Source: Pedobacter hartonius (GTDB lineage: Bacteria > Bacteroidota > Bacteroidia > Sphingobacteriales > Sphingobacteriaceae). Taken from it: DNA of 64,000 nucleotides. How positions within the stretch are numbered: the stretch's first letter is position 1; every line of letters begins with the position of its first letter. Under the pieces are notes generated by a model. The model searched no databases and was not told the origin of the DNA. It saw only the letters and a program-made list of their open reading frames with translations. The stretch covers positions 310,001 to 374,000 of the forward strand of contig NZ_FNRA01000004.1 of the NCBI RefSeq assembly GCF_900107535.1, read 5' to 3'. Shown piece after piece: positions 9,296-17,901 of the stretch. Made by a program: the position numbers and the translations under genes.

Positions 9296-9664
9296 CTAGC
9301 TGATTGATTTTCCGAAAGGGGAGAAGGCGAGGTTCATCAGTTTGAAATGCTGTCTTCCAAATGGAATTCCAACAATGGTAATGCATAAGAGAATCCCAAA
9401 GAACAGGTGGGTGAGTGCAATCCAGATGCCGCCGCACAGCAGCCAGATGATGTTCATAATGGTTGAAAGACAGCCGGTATTGGACGATGTATCAGTGATT
9501 TTAACCCCAAAAGGAGCAAGGCCCACAAAAGCGAATTTAAAACATTGCAGGCCAAATGGAATACCAACAATGGTGAGACACAGGATAAAGCCACCGATCA
9601 GGTATTCAAAAAAAATAAATATTCCACCGAAGATAACCCATAAGATATTGCCTATAAAATTCAT
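9296..9664 (-). CDS. YccF-family inner-membrane protein
   Basis: 122 residues built from two similar halves, each a hydrophobic span followed by the family signature CLTIVGIPFGLQCFKFA or CITIVGIPFGRQHFKLM. This internal duplication and the length fit the YccF (DUF307) family. Four membrane segments are likely. The biochemical function of the family is unknown. It lies between the phosphotransferase gene and a 25-bp-stem terminator. Confidence 0.88.
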   Translation of the reverse strand: MNFIGNILWVIFGGIFIFFEYLIGGFILCLTIVGIPFGLQCFKFAFVGLAPFGVKITDTSSNTGCLSTIMNIIWLLCGGIWIALTHLFFGILLCITIVGIPFGRQHFKLMNLAFSPFGKSIS

Positions 9665-9747
9665 TTGCGTTTTTTATGGTTTAGATCGGAAATGGCAGGA
9701 TTAGTTACAAATTATCTGTCGATTCTTTATTCCTCAGGATGACAGGG

Positions 9748-9804
9748 TTTCTTCAACCAAAAAGAGCAATTTCTAATAAAAATTGCTCTTTTTGGTTGAA
9801 GAAA
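9748..9804 (-). terminator. Long perfect stem-loop terminator (25-bp stem)
   Basis: Arms 9748-9772 and 9780-9804 are perfect reverse complements around a 7-nt loop. The inner stem GAGCAATTT is flanked by A5/T5 runs, so the structure can end transcription in either direction. It lies 46 bp after the stop of the minus-strand lipoprotein gene (9851) and before yccF, so it most likely terminates the 12212-9851 operon. The stem continues beyond the usual terminator into CAACC/GGTTG. Confidence 0.8.
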
Positions 9805-9850
9805 ATGAGGTCCAACCGTTGCTGAATGATGCCTGGGTCTCCTCCGGATT

Positions 9851-11491
9851 TTAATTCAGTGATTTACAAGCCTCAATTAAAAGGGCATTGTTTGCTGCCG
9901 GGTTTTTACCCAGATCCAATCCTTCACCAACTACGGTTGACATATCAAGATCTGTGATTGCTCTGTTAGGAATGATTTTCACCTGGCTTCCCCAAACGGC
10001 TTTGAAATCATATGAAGTTCCTCTTTTCAGCAATGTGGTTTTGATCAATCCACTGCTGGCAGTACCTAAGATGTTATATGCTGTTGCCGGGGCACCAGCT
10101 GGTTTGTAATATAAATCAAAGTTAGGTACCAGGATTATTCCTTTATTCGGACAAACGATATTGAGTTGTAAAGTGATATTTTCCAGGGCAGCGCTTGGCG
10201 GGGTCAATGTGATAATGATTGAGTTACCTGCACATGGGTTAGCTAAATCGCCTGTAGACAGGGTTTCACCACTGGCATCGATCACTTTATAGTGAAGCGG
10301 GATACCCGGCAGCCCGCTGAAGAGGTCATTTAACTTGTCAGACAGCAATACCAGAGATTTAGCGATGATTTTACCACTGTTTGTTGATATTTCTATATCC
10401 ATCGGGCGTGTTCCTGTGCTCAGCCAGCTTGCTGAATAAGACACCTTTGTATCGGAACAAGTCGCGGTAGCAAAGACTTCACCAGCTACGAATATGGTTA
10501 AGTGGGAAGTACTGATGTTAACTGCCAGTTTTCCTCCTGAGGAGAACACTGTAGCAGTAGATTCATAGGTGAATTGTCCTGTCTCTACCTGGTAGCTATA
10601 AATTGGCAACTGATCGCCCACTTTCACCGGTGCACCTGTTGAAGCCATTGTGTATGCAGGATCCAGCTGTGTAGTAACGGTAATTGGTGTGGTGAACGAT
10701 TTTACCTGCTGATTTCCTACGGTCATCTTGATGCTGGTTGAAGCTGCAGGAATAAAAAATGCGTCGGTCGGGGTTGTTGACCCAGGCATGATTACATTAC
10801 TTGATGAAAGTTTTCCACCGGGGAACAGGCTTAATGAAGCCGGATCGCCAGCATCGAAACTGATTAACTGAACGCCTAAAGCAGCGCCTGTCAGGACGGT
10901 ACCTGCGGCATTTTTAAACTGTGTACCTGATGCAATAGTTACTGAAGTGGTGGTCGCTACATTTGCATTTGCCGCTGTGGCAATAGTTGCAGCAGCAGTG
11001 GTGGTTCCGGAAGCGTTTAGTGCGACAGTACTTAAAACCACAGTGGATGCTGCGGTATTGTCTGTCGACTTTAACAGGGTCACTTCCTGTAACTGGCTAA
11101 CCTGTCCGTTTACAATTTCCATCGGAATATTGATATCCTCATATCCGTTGGCTTTGACTATAACATTGAATTTAATTGATTTGGATGTAGTTGGCTCAGC
11201 ATTAGGGTTAACTCCTAAAGTAATGATCCCACCGGGAGCATAGATAGCTTTGGTTCCCGAAAAGTCATAGATGCTGGCGGCATCAGCTCCCGAGATCGTA
11301 AGGTTCAGTGTTGGCAATGTTGCACCCTTTGCATCGGAAACGATCAGGGTTGCTTTGTATTTGATTACTGCTGCATCAAATAACACATCAATATTGTAGG
11401 CCGGGTTTCGGCAGCTGTTAAACAGGAAAGCGGATGCCAGCGTGATGAGCGTTATCAGCGTATATCCTTTTCGGGTAAATAAGTTTTTCAA
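9851..11491 (-). CDS. Large lipoprotein of unknown function
   Basis: About 547 residues from a TTG start at 11491, giving a lipoprotein signal (LKNLFTRKGYTLITL, then LASAFLFNSC with the lipobox Cys near residue 27). The frame stays open to 11614 inside the upstream gene, but that extension is not signal-like. The mature part is rich in Thr, Ser, Ala and Val with many predicted strands (including an AASTVVLSTVALNASGTTTA stretch), typical of surface-exposed Ig-like or carboxypeptidase-regulatory-like folds in Bacteroidota. No named family is recognised. It is 25 bp downstream of the barrel gene 11517-12212; the two are probably one operon. Confidence 0.7.
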   Translation of the reverse strand: MKNLFTRKGYTLITLITLASAFLFNSCRNPAYNIDVLFDAAVIKYKATLIVSDAKGATLPTLNLTISGADAASIYDFSGTKAIYAPGGIITLGVNPNAEPTTSKSIKFNVIVKANGYEDINIPMEIVNGQVSQLQEVTLLKSTDNTAASTVVLSTVALNASGTTTAAATIATAANANVATTTSVTIASGTQFKNAAGTVLTGAALGVQLISFDAGDPASLSLFPGGKLSSSNVIMPGSTTPTDAFFIPAASTSIKMTVGNQQVKSFTTPITVTTQLDPAYTMASTGAPVKVGDQLPIYSYQVETGQFTYESTATVFSSGGKLAVNISTSHLTIFVAGEVFATATCSDTKVSYSASWLSTGTRPMDIEISTNSGKIIAKSLVLLSDKLNDLFSGLPGIPLHYKVIDASGETLSTGDLANPCAGNSIIITLTPPSAALENITLQLNIVCPNKGIILVPNFDLYYKPAGAPATAYNILGTASSGLIKTTLLKRGTSYDFKAVWGSQVKIIPNRAITDLDMSTVVGEGLDLGKNPAANNALLIEACKSLN

Positions 11492-11516
11492 GTTGTATGG
11501 AATTAAAGGTTGAAGA

Positions 11517-12212
11517 TTATAAGTGAATGTTAAAGTTGAGCTGCACAACGGGCAAGAAACGGTAGTAAGACAAGTTTTTTGCGAATTGTTCTGAATTGCT
11601 GGTATTAGCGGCAAGCAGTTTTGTACCGGTTAATGAAGCATCCGGTTTACCCATGTAATAAGTACCGATAGAAAAACCAAAGTCGAATGTTCTTGCTGAG
11701 AAAATGTCATCCAGTCCAACGCCTATATATGGAGTAACTTTATTCCATTGTACTTTTCCCTGGAGTTCGCCAAGCTGATCACTTGGGATTTCGATATCTC
11801 CGTATTTGTAGATACCATTATAAGTGATTACAGCTGTACCTTTATCTTTCCACCAGTAGGCACCGCCTACGGTAAGGATGAATTTATCCAGAATGTTATC
11901 GTGATCAGTTGAGGGATGCCAGTCAAACATCAAATGTGCATTGGCAAAATCAGCATCTAATTTCAGGTTTGTAGGTTCAGAGCGGCCTGTATATACAGTT
12001 TGCCAGTTAAAAGGCAGGATGCTTACCCCTGCACGCACGCCGAAGGGCTGAGACAGGTTCACTTTAACATCGGCACCAATACCTTGTGTACCGGCAGTAG
12101 CACTGACAGACACATTCGGGAAATCACCATAAGGAGTTCTGTTCTGAGCTTGAATCTCATTGACTGCAAATGTGAGGAGGATAAGGCTAAGGAAAGTAAA
12201 TTTTATATTCAT
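11517..12212 (-). CDS. Outer-membrane beta-barrel hypothetical protein
   Basis: 231 residues. The signal peptide MNIKFTFLSLILLTFAVNEIQAQ ends at a clear AxA-type site. The rest alternates hydrophobic and polar residues with aromatic belts (FGVRAGVSILPFNWQTVYTG, FDFGFSIGTYYMG) and ends in LNFNIHL, a terminal strand typical of outer-membrane barrels. No specific family is recognised. It is first in a two-gene unit with the lipoprotein downstream, so a surface complex of the two is plausible but inferred. Confidence 0.75.
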   Translation of the reverse strand: MNIKFTFLSLILLTFAVNEIQAQNRTPYGDFPNVSVSATAGTQGIGADVKVNLSQPFGVRAGVSILPFNWQTVYTGRSEPTNLKLDADFANAHLMFDWHPSTDHDNILDKFILTVGGAYWWKDKGTAVITYNGIYKYGDIEIPSDQLGELQGKVQWNKVTPYIGVGLDDIFSARTFDFGFSIGTYYMGKPDASLTGTKLLAANTSNSEQFAKNLSYYRFLPVVQLNFNIHL

Positions 12213-12731
12213 ATAATTAATTTTGGTAAGGATGTCTTTTCGTCGGCAATGAATGATGACTACACGTAATTAAAGGACTCGTGTTTATACGGTAGAAGCA
12301 GTACATTAAACACAGTCAAATGTACGGGAGGAAGAAAGAAACGGATATCACGAAACTTACCTGTTTTCTTACTAAAATTGAATTATTCTTGAAGGTTGTT
12401 ATCTTTAGTAATCTTTTTATTGGTAACTTCAGACAGAAATAAGTTGAATTACCTGATTTTTAAGTTGTTTAAGGACTAAAAGAAAGCACTCTCGTCAAAA
12501 AATAAGAAATTCATATTTATAGAGATCTGGTAATGTTTGTTACCCGTTTAAGTAATATTGTAATAGGTTGAAATGGCCGATATTTGAATTAAATATTGAT
12601 AGAAGTTCATGATTATTGAAGAGAGCGTAAAGATATTATTTTCATATATTTTTTTTGAATTCCTGCTGCAGGACTATTTCGCTGGTTCACAAAAGGCTAT
12701 ATTTTATTGACACTCTTATTTGAATATATTT
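12213..12731. other. Long intergenic region between divergent transcription units
   Basis: 519 bp separating the minus-strand barrel/lipoprotein operon from the plus-strand two-component cluster. It is AT-rich with stops in all frames. A short CCTGCTGCAGG palindrome lies near 12662-12672. No RNA gene was recognised. It should hold the promoters for both units. Confidence 0.4.
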
Positions 12732-13352
12732 ATGATAAATCTTGGTATTATCGAAGACGATGCCGCATTGCTTAACAATTATGTAGATTTCTTTGAAATG
12801 GAAGGTGAATTCTCGGTTTCATTTTCCTTAAATGATATCAGTAAGCTTTCTGCTCTTCGCTCATCCTGTATGGCCGACATTATTCTCTTAGACCTGGTTT
12901 TGCCTTCAGGAAATAGCTTAAATTATATTCATAAGATTACGCAGCGTTTCCCAAGATGTAAGATTGTTATCTTGTCGGGTATAGCTGATCAGCAAATGTC
13001 TCAGTCTGCGCTGCAGAGAGGGGCCAGCGGGTTTCTTTTGAAGTCCAGCAGCCTGCACTTTATCAAAGACGCGCTCATACAAGCTAACGATGGCGGTACA
13101 CCTTTATCACCATTGATCGTAAACCATCTGATTCACTACAAGAATGTGCAAACGCTGTTCCAGGCACATCCTGATTTAACGAGGCGGGAAATTGAACTTG
13201 TTTATTTACTAAAGACGGGGATGTCTAACAAAATGGCGGCCGCCGAACTTAAGGTTACCTCCTTTACTATCAACCAACATCTGAAGAATATATATAAAAA
13301 GTTGAAGATCAACTCCAGGGGAGAGCTGATTACGATTGCTGCTAAGTATTAA
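12732..13352 (+). CDS. LuxR/NarL-type response regulator heading a two-component cluster
   Basis: 206 residues from ATG 12732 (an in-frame TTG lies at 12720). The receiver has IIEDD, the phosphoacceptor in IILLDLVLPSG and Lys in FLLKSSS. The LuxR helix-turn-helix runs from LTRREIELVYLLKTGMSNKM to FTINQHLKNIYKKL. It is the first gene of a same-strand cluster with the receiver-kinase hybrid (13384) and the PAS kinase (14505), so it is the probable output of that signalling chain. Confidence 0.9.
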   Translation: MINLGIIEDDAALLNNYVDFFEMEGEFSVSFSLNDISKLSALRSSCMADIILLDLVLPSGNSLNYIHKITQRFPRCKIVILSGIADQQMSQSALQRGASGFLLKSSSLHFIKDALIQANDGGTPLSPLIVNHLIHYKNVQTLFQAHPDLTRREIELVYLLKTGMSNKMAAAELKVTSFTINQHLKNIYKKLKINSRGELITIAAKY

Positions 13353-13383
13353 AAATGCTAACCCTGTTAAACCGGTTAAGTTT

Positions 13384-14508
13384 ATGGCACTATTGTTACT
13401 GATTGAGGATGAAGAAACACTGAGAAATAATACGCAGGAGCTGCTTGAGTTACATGGGTATCAATGTATCGTAGCTGCTAACGGAAATGAGGGAGTGGAT
13501 CTGGCAAAAGAGTTTTTGCCGGATTTGGTCATCTGCGACGTTTTGCTTCCTGGTATCGATGGATTTGGCTTGAAAACCGTGCTGAACGATTTTGAGCCTA
13601 CCAGTAATATCCCTTTTATATATCTCAGTTCAAAAGCTGAACGCGAGGATATGAGAAAGGCGATGGACCTTGGTGCAAAAGATTATATTACCAAGCCGTT
13701 TAAGTTTGTGGAGGTAGCAAGTTCAATCGAAAGGATCCTGCTGCAAAAGGCAGATCTCCACAAGTCGATCGATGACCATGTAATTAAAGTACTGGTGGAT
13801 TATATCAAGCTGGCAAAACATGAGTGTAACACCCCATTACATGCCATTACCACACTTACAGAATTGCTGAGGGTTAAAAATCAGAGCGGGGAAACCATCG
13901 ATGAACTTGCGGTGGCCATCATTACTTCCAGTAAGCGTCTTTCCAAGACACTTACTAACCTGGGAGAGCTGATGCGTTTGACACATTACTTTCCCATGGA
14001 AGAGTATGTATATAAGGCTTTCAATGTCAGTGATGTGATCCTGATTACTGCCCGGACTAATCTGAAAATAAACAACCGGCTGTCAGATCTGACAGCTGAA
14101 ATTGAACAGGTCAGTTCTGCTGAGTTTGCAAAAGAAGATATTGCTACAATGATTGATGAGCTCACAGACAATGCCGTTAAATTTTCGCAGCCACTTAGCA
14201 GGATAACAGTTGATTTCGGGAAAGCGGATGCAAGTGATCAGTTTGTATTAAAAGTGCATAACCAGCTGTCGGTGGCAACTACTTTTACTGAAAATGATAT
14301 TCGTCCGTTTAAGCAGCATGACTGTACCCTGGTGCGGCAACACGGCAGTGGTCTGGGTCTTTATCTTGTTTCATTGATCGTAAAAAAATACAATGGGAAA
14401 TTAAGGGTTGAATATACTGCGGATATGGGTATTACTATCGTTGTTTCTTTACCGGTGGGAAGATCAAATCCTGCTCATCAGGACAATATAAATATGGTGG
14501 GGATATGA
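13384..14508 (+). CDS. Receiver-histidine kinase hybrid with degenerate G1 box
   Basis: 374 residues from ATG 13384; the frame opens at a TTG at 13336 inside the preceding gene. The receiver spans residues 1-120 (LLIEDEE, Asp52 in VICDVLLPG, Lys104 in YITKPF). Then comes a dimerisation helix with the candidate phospho-His146 in KHECNTPLHA, and an ATPase domain with the N-box Asn263 (DELTDNAVKFS) and a good G2 box GSGLGLYL near 321. The G1 box DxGxG expected near residue 292 is absent (VHNQLS stands there). The stop overlaps the next start by 4 bp (ATGA), implying translational coupling. It may be a weak kinase, a phosphatase, or a scaffold that takes signals from the PAS kinase. Confidence 0.85.
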   Translation: MALLLLIEDEETLRNNTQELLELHGYQCIVAANGNEGVDLAKEFLPDLVICDVLLPGIDGFGLKTVLNDFEPTSNIPFIYLSSKAEREDMRKAMDLGAKDYITKPFKFVEVASSIERILLQKADLHKSIDDHVIKVLVDYIKLAKHECNTPLHAITTLTELLRVKNQSGETIDELAVAIITSSKRLSKTLTNLGELMRLTHYFPMEEYVYKAFNVSDVILITARTNLKINNRLSDLTAEIEQVSSAEFAKEDIATMIDELTDNAVKFSQPLSRITVDFGKADASDQFVLKVHNQLSVATTFTENDIRPFKQHDCTLVRQHGSGLGLYLVSLIVKKYNGKLRVEYTADMGITIVVSLPVGRSNPAHQDNINMVGI

Positions 14509-15977
14509 TTCAGGTAAAAGCAGGGACAGTGGATAAGATGACGCTCAGCGCTTATAAGGATTTGGTTGACAGTATCAACGATATTGTTTTCCAAATCAAT
14601 AGTTGTGCCGAATGGACTTTCCTGAATCGCTCATGGACCCGCATCATGGGGTACGAAATAGAGGAGGTAAGAGGAATGCCTTTTTTTGATTATCTGCATC
14701 CGGATGACAGGCTAAAGGGGATTACCTCCTTTCAATATAATATTGCCGGCTCATGCAGTTATTTTCATCAGGAAAAACGGTTTGTGACTAAAAGAGGCGA
14801 TGTAGTCTGGATGAAGGTGATTTCTACCCTGCATAGAAATGATTCCGGCGAAGTGATTAGTATTTCAGGTACGATGCAGGATGTGAGCCGGGAGAGGAAG
14901 ATCAGGGATATGAGCGAGCTTGTTTCTCATAATATACATGACCTGGTTTGTATGCTGGAATTGAATGGGAAATATAAATACGTATCACCATCAATCAAGG
15001 AAATCACGGGTTACCTGCCGGAAGAATTGATAGGTAAGTACCCGTTGGATTTCGCACATCCCGATGATGCGTCAAAATTGAGCTATCAGCACGTCAAGAA
15101 GAAAAAAGTAAAAGATATCAATATCAATTCCCGGTTTAAAACAAAAAATGGCGAGTATAAATGGCTTGAAACAAATACTAAAACCATTTCTGACGAAAGC
15201 GGTGCGGCGATTGGATTTGTATCATCGTCCAGGGTGATTGACATCCGCAAGAAAGCTGAAGATATCATCTTAAAGTCTCTGGAGAAAGAGCGTGAACTGA
15301 ATCAAATGAAGTCTAACTTTGTAAGTGTTGCCTCTCATGAGTTCAGGACCCCCCTCGCAATTATCAGGTCCAGTCTTGAATTGTCAGAGATCTATGCTGC
15401 TAAAGTTTCGCATCTGGTTCCCAATATCGCCAAACATAATCAGAATATTTTCAGGCAGATTGACCGCCTGAGCTTGCTGATTGATGAGGTGCTGATCGTA
15501 AGTAAACTTGAATCAGAGGTTTTTGTCTGTAAGCGGGAAGAGTCGGACATCGTAGAAGTATTGAAGGAGATTATTTTTTATCTCGAGAATATTCAAAAAG
15601 ACAATAGAAAAGTAGTTTTCAATATCAAAGGTATACCGCGGAAAGTGATGATAGATCCCTTACTGGTAAACCATGCGATTACCAATATCATCACCAATGC
15701 GTTTAAATACAGCGCAAGACGTCGCGGACCGGTCATCACCTTGTGCTTTAATGAAAAGACATTTTCTATTACCATCAAAGATTTTGGTATAGGAATTCCA
15801 CATGATGATCAGGCTAAGATCTTCCGCGCATTTTACCGCGCGGAGAACGTTGCCCTGATAGAAGGTACAGGTCTGGGGATGTTTATTGCTAAAAGATTTA
15901 TGGAGCTGCATAAAGGAAAACTTTCATTCAAAAGTCGTCTTGATGTGGGAACAGAATTTTTGATAAAGATGTCCTGA
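14505..15977 (+). CDS. PAS-PAS sensor histidine kinase
   Basis: 490 residues, no membrane segment visible, so probably cytoplasmic. Two PAS domains with PAC-like tails (about 15-135 and 140-255: GYEIEEVRGMPFFDYLHPDD and GYLPEELIGKYPLDFAHPDD). A HisKA domain has phospho-His278 in SHEFRTPL. The HATPase domain has all boxes: NIITNAFKYS, DFGIGIP and GTGLGMFIAK. It overlaps the receiver-kinase gene by 4 bp, so the two are coupled. It is the most complete kinase of the cluster and the likely phosphate source for the receivers encoded just upstream. The ligand of the PAS domains is unknown. Confidence 0.93.
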   Translation: MIQVKAGTVDKMTLSAYKDLVDSINDIVFQINSCAEWTFLNRSWTRIMGYEIEEVRGMPFFDYLHPDDRLKGITSFQYNIAGSCSYFHQEKRFVTKRGDVVWMKVISTLHRNDSGEVISISGTMQDVSRERKIRDMSELVSHNIHDLVCMLELNGKYKYVSPSIKEITGYLPEELIGKYPLDFAHPDDASKLSYQHVKKKKVKDININSRFKTKNGEYKWLETNTKTISDESGAAIGFVSSSRVIDIRKKAEDIILKSLEKERELNQMKSNFVSVASHEFRTPLAIIRSSLELSEIYAAKVSHLVPNIAKHNQNIFRQIDRLSLLIDEVLIVSKLESEVFVCKREESDIVEVLKEIIFYLENIQKDNRKVVFNIKGIPRKVMIDPLLVNHAITNIITNAFKYSARRRGPVITLCFNEKTFSITIKDFGIGIPHDDQAKIFRAFYRAENVALIEGTGLGMFIAKRFMELHKGKLSFKSRLDVGTEFLIKMS

Positions 15978-16041
15978 TCTCCTATAACTTACCTCATTAA
16001 GTAATTTTTTTTGAGTTCAAAAAAAGTAATCTTTGAGCTAT

Positions 16042-16233
16042 ATGCAGAAGATCCTCGTAAAATGTAGCAGATGCCAGAATCTAGGTGATAACAACAGGGT
16101 TAAAAGACCCAGGGTCCTTAAAATTTTTTTCCCCTTTTTACCGGTTAAAAAATATATGTGCTTTCGTTGTCTCAAGACATTTTATAAGGTTGATCTGTTC
16201 AGAAGCTTTCATATAATCGGAATAAAGTCATAG
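16042..16233 (+). CDS. Small four-cysteine (zinc-ribbon-like) protein, copy 2
   Basis: 63 residues from ATG 16042 (a TTG three codons earlier is in frame). Knuckles CSRC (9-12) and CFRC (about 39-42) frame a basic, aromatic linker with NRVKRPRVLK and PVKKYM. It is a diverged relative of the protein at 6627-6839. It follows the PAS kinase by 64 bp on the same strand, so it may be co-transcribed with the two-component cluster. The function is unknown. A zinc-binding adaptor is inferred from the cysteine spacing only. Confidence 0.65.
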   Translation: MQKILVKCSRCQNLGDNNRVKRPRVLKIFFPFLPVKKYMCFRCLKTFYKVDLFRSFHIIGIKS

Positions 16234-16266
16234 ATTTTAACGATTGGCCTGTTGCAGGGTTTCTAT

Positions 16267-16298
16267 TGTTCTTTGCGATGATTAGATCGCAAAGAACA
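16267..16298. terminator. 13-bp-stem hairpin at the end of the small-protein gene and the pseudogene
   Basis: Arms TGTTCTTTGCGAT (16267-16279) and ATCGCAAAGAACA (16286-16298) are perfect around the 6-nt loop GATTAG. It lies 34 bp after the stop of the small cysteine-rich gene and overlaps the end of the minus-strand pseudogene. No strong U-run on either side, so termination is plausible but not certain. Confidence 0.55.
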
Positions 16299-16686
16299 GC
16301 TTTCTTACTTCGCCCGAAACTGTGGGTTGCAACCTGCCATAAAGCGCCATAGGCTTTACCATTTTGCTCGCTTTTTTTTCCTGGTAATCCGTTACCTCAA
16401 CAACATATCTTCCCGGCCAGAGCGCGTGAATTCTATGATGCCTTCTTTGTTTGTAGTGAAAACTTTAGACCATCCTGAAGGAGAGAATATCGAAACAGTA
16501 GCGTCGCCTTTCAATCATTTTGCGCGTACTCGCCATAAAATAATTTAACCTCCTGCGCCTGTCCGATTTTTCCAGACCTGTTGGTTTCTATCCAAAGCGC
16601 ATACGCAAATGATGTTGTTCCGTAAGCCAGACCAATGATGGTCAGCAGGAGTGTTTGATATATTTTATAATTTGTATATTAAATTG
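16282..16686 (-). pseudogene. Decayed DUF4198-like periplasmic protein gene
   Basis: The minus strand encodes three pieces of what reads as one protein in different frames. From 16670 downward: a signal-peptide-like piece TLLLTIIGLAYGTTSFA followed by YALWIETNRSGKIGQAQEVK and FYGEYAQND, then a stop. Next is a piece containing GDATVSIFSPSGWSKVFTTN. Last, after a frame change, WPGRYVVEVTDYQEKKASKM and GRLQPTVSGEVRKLFFAI, ending at a TAA at 16282-16284. The order, spacing and style match Bacteroidota DUF4198-type periplasmic proteins, with an internal deletion and no start codon. The family call is from memory of such sequences and is moderately sure; the decay is directly visible. Confidence 0.65.
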
Positions 16687-16858
16687 TTTGCTGATTCCTA
16701 ACCTGACAAATATAGAAGTTATTCAGAATAATTACAGACAAGCATAAGGTGTTTAACGCGTATGGCTGAATTGTGTTGATTATTAGAAGGTTACTCTTGA
16801 TAGTCTTATATATTGTTCGTAGATTTAATAGACCATTATATAAACAGGAGGAAATATC

Positions 16859-17308
16859 ATGACTGTTATTCAAAAAATTGAGCGGTGGGGCGATCAGCAT
16901 ACCGCTAAAGCACTTGGCTTCGTGCGCATGGGATTAGGAATACTTATTTTTTGTAAGGGAATTGCCATTGTAAGCAACACTCAGGCACTGCAGGAACTGC
17001 TGGTGCAGCACAGTGTATTCGGCTTCTCAGGCATGATGGCAAGCGTCGCCATTCATATAGTAGGGTTTGTGCATCTTGTAGGCGGTATTTTGATTGCCAT
17101 AGGGTTGCTTACCCGTTTTGCTGCTGTAATACAGATTCCCATCCTTTTGGTTGCAGTATTCTTTGTGAATATATCCAGAGGTTTTACGATGCTGAATTCA
17201 GAATTATGGCTTTCGCTGATCGTATTATTACTGCTTATCTTATTTTGGGTTACAGGATCAGGACCTTATTCTGTAGATCAGGCGATGAAGAAAAAACCGG
17301 TTGCATAA
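16859..17308 (+). CDS. DoxX-family membrane protein
   Basis: 149 residues with four hydrophobic segments: residues about 20-40, 55-75 (MMASVAIHIVGFVHLVGGIL), 85-105 and 115-138. The order and length fit the DoxX/DoxD family of quinone-linked or structural inner-membrane proteins. Unusually for this window, a strong Shine-Dalgarno-like AGGAGG lies about 7 nt before the ATG, whereas neighbouring genes have A-rich leaders. A -7-like TAGATTTA near 16821 could be its promoter. It sits between a pseudogene and a gene-poor gap. The function in this organism is unknown. Confidence 0.85.
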   Translation: MTVIQKIERWGDQHTAKALGFVRMGLGILIFCKGIAIVSNTQALQELLVQHSVFGFSGMMASVAIHIVGFVHLVGGILIAIGLLTRFAAVIQIPILLVAVFFVNISRGFTMLNSELWLSLIVLLLLILFWVTGSGPYSVDQAMKKKPVA

Positions 17309-17901
17309 AGAATTGGAAGGTAAACCAATCTGCTTTCCGGAATTTTAGGATCTCTCTATTGAAGAGATCCGGGGGGACTGACTGATCTATGTTAGCATCC
17401 TTTTTAATTTGGCTGTGGATTTAGCAGCTCATCAGGATTGAATGCATCTCCGAATATACCCCGGTTGACTGAGGAATATTGCGCCTTCAAAAACATTTAC
17501 CTCCAGGCTGCTGATCTTCGCCAACGTAGGTGATCCACCATGATAAATGTTCCGCGGGGTATTCATTAATATAATCCAGACCTTGCTGCGAAAGAAATCG
17601 GTGTTTGTAAACTTTCCACCTTTAGGGAGAGCGTGGTTAATGCCTTGATAAGTGTGTCTTAGCGATAGGAGTAAAGGTGTGATCTCGACAGTTTAAACAT
17701 ATCAGTTGTATGATGATATGGTAAAAATGATACGTTGAAGGACAGTATCTGTACACTAGATATCAAATGATGATAAGGCACATAGACCACGCTTAGAAAA
17801 ATAATTTTACTATTTAGAATTTTCCCAAACTATTTCCTTAGTGAATTCCGTTATGTAATTGTATCGAGAATTAATAGTTATGATAATCATTTGGAAATAA
17901 T
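17309..17901. other. Gene-poor region with traces of decayed coding sequence
   Basis: 593 bp. A small hairpin GGATCTCT/AGAGATCC (17348-17370) follows doxX. The minus strand between about 17650 and 17400 reads as broken protein-like pieces in different frames, for example GLDYINEYPAEHLSWWITYV and FGDAFNPDELLNPQPN, each ended by stops. This suggests a decayed gene, but I do not recognise the family and no intact frame remains. The last 200 bp (17700-17900) is AT-rich and probably holds the promoter of the SDR gene. Confidence 0.35.

Noticed and set aside
13336..13383. Earlier TTG start of the receiver-kinase gene
   Set aside because: The 16 extra residues overlap the upstream coding sequence and precede the normal receiver start MALLLLIEDEE.
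16002..16026. T7-GA/TC-A7 inverted repeat before the second small cysteine-rich gene
   Set aside because: Pure A/T homopolymer pairing with a 2-nt centre; too weak to call a terminator or operator.
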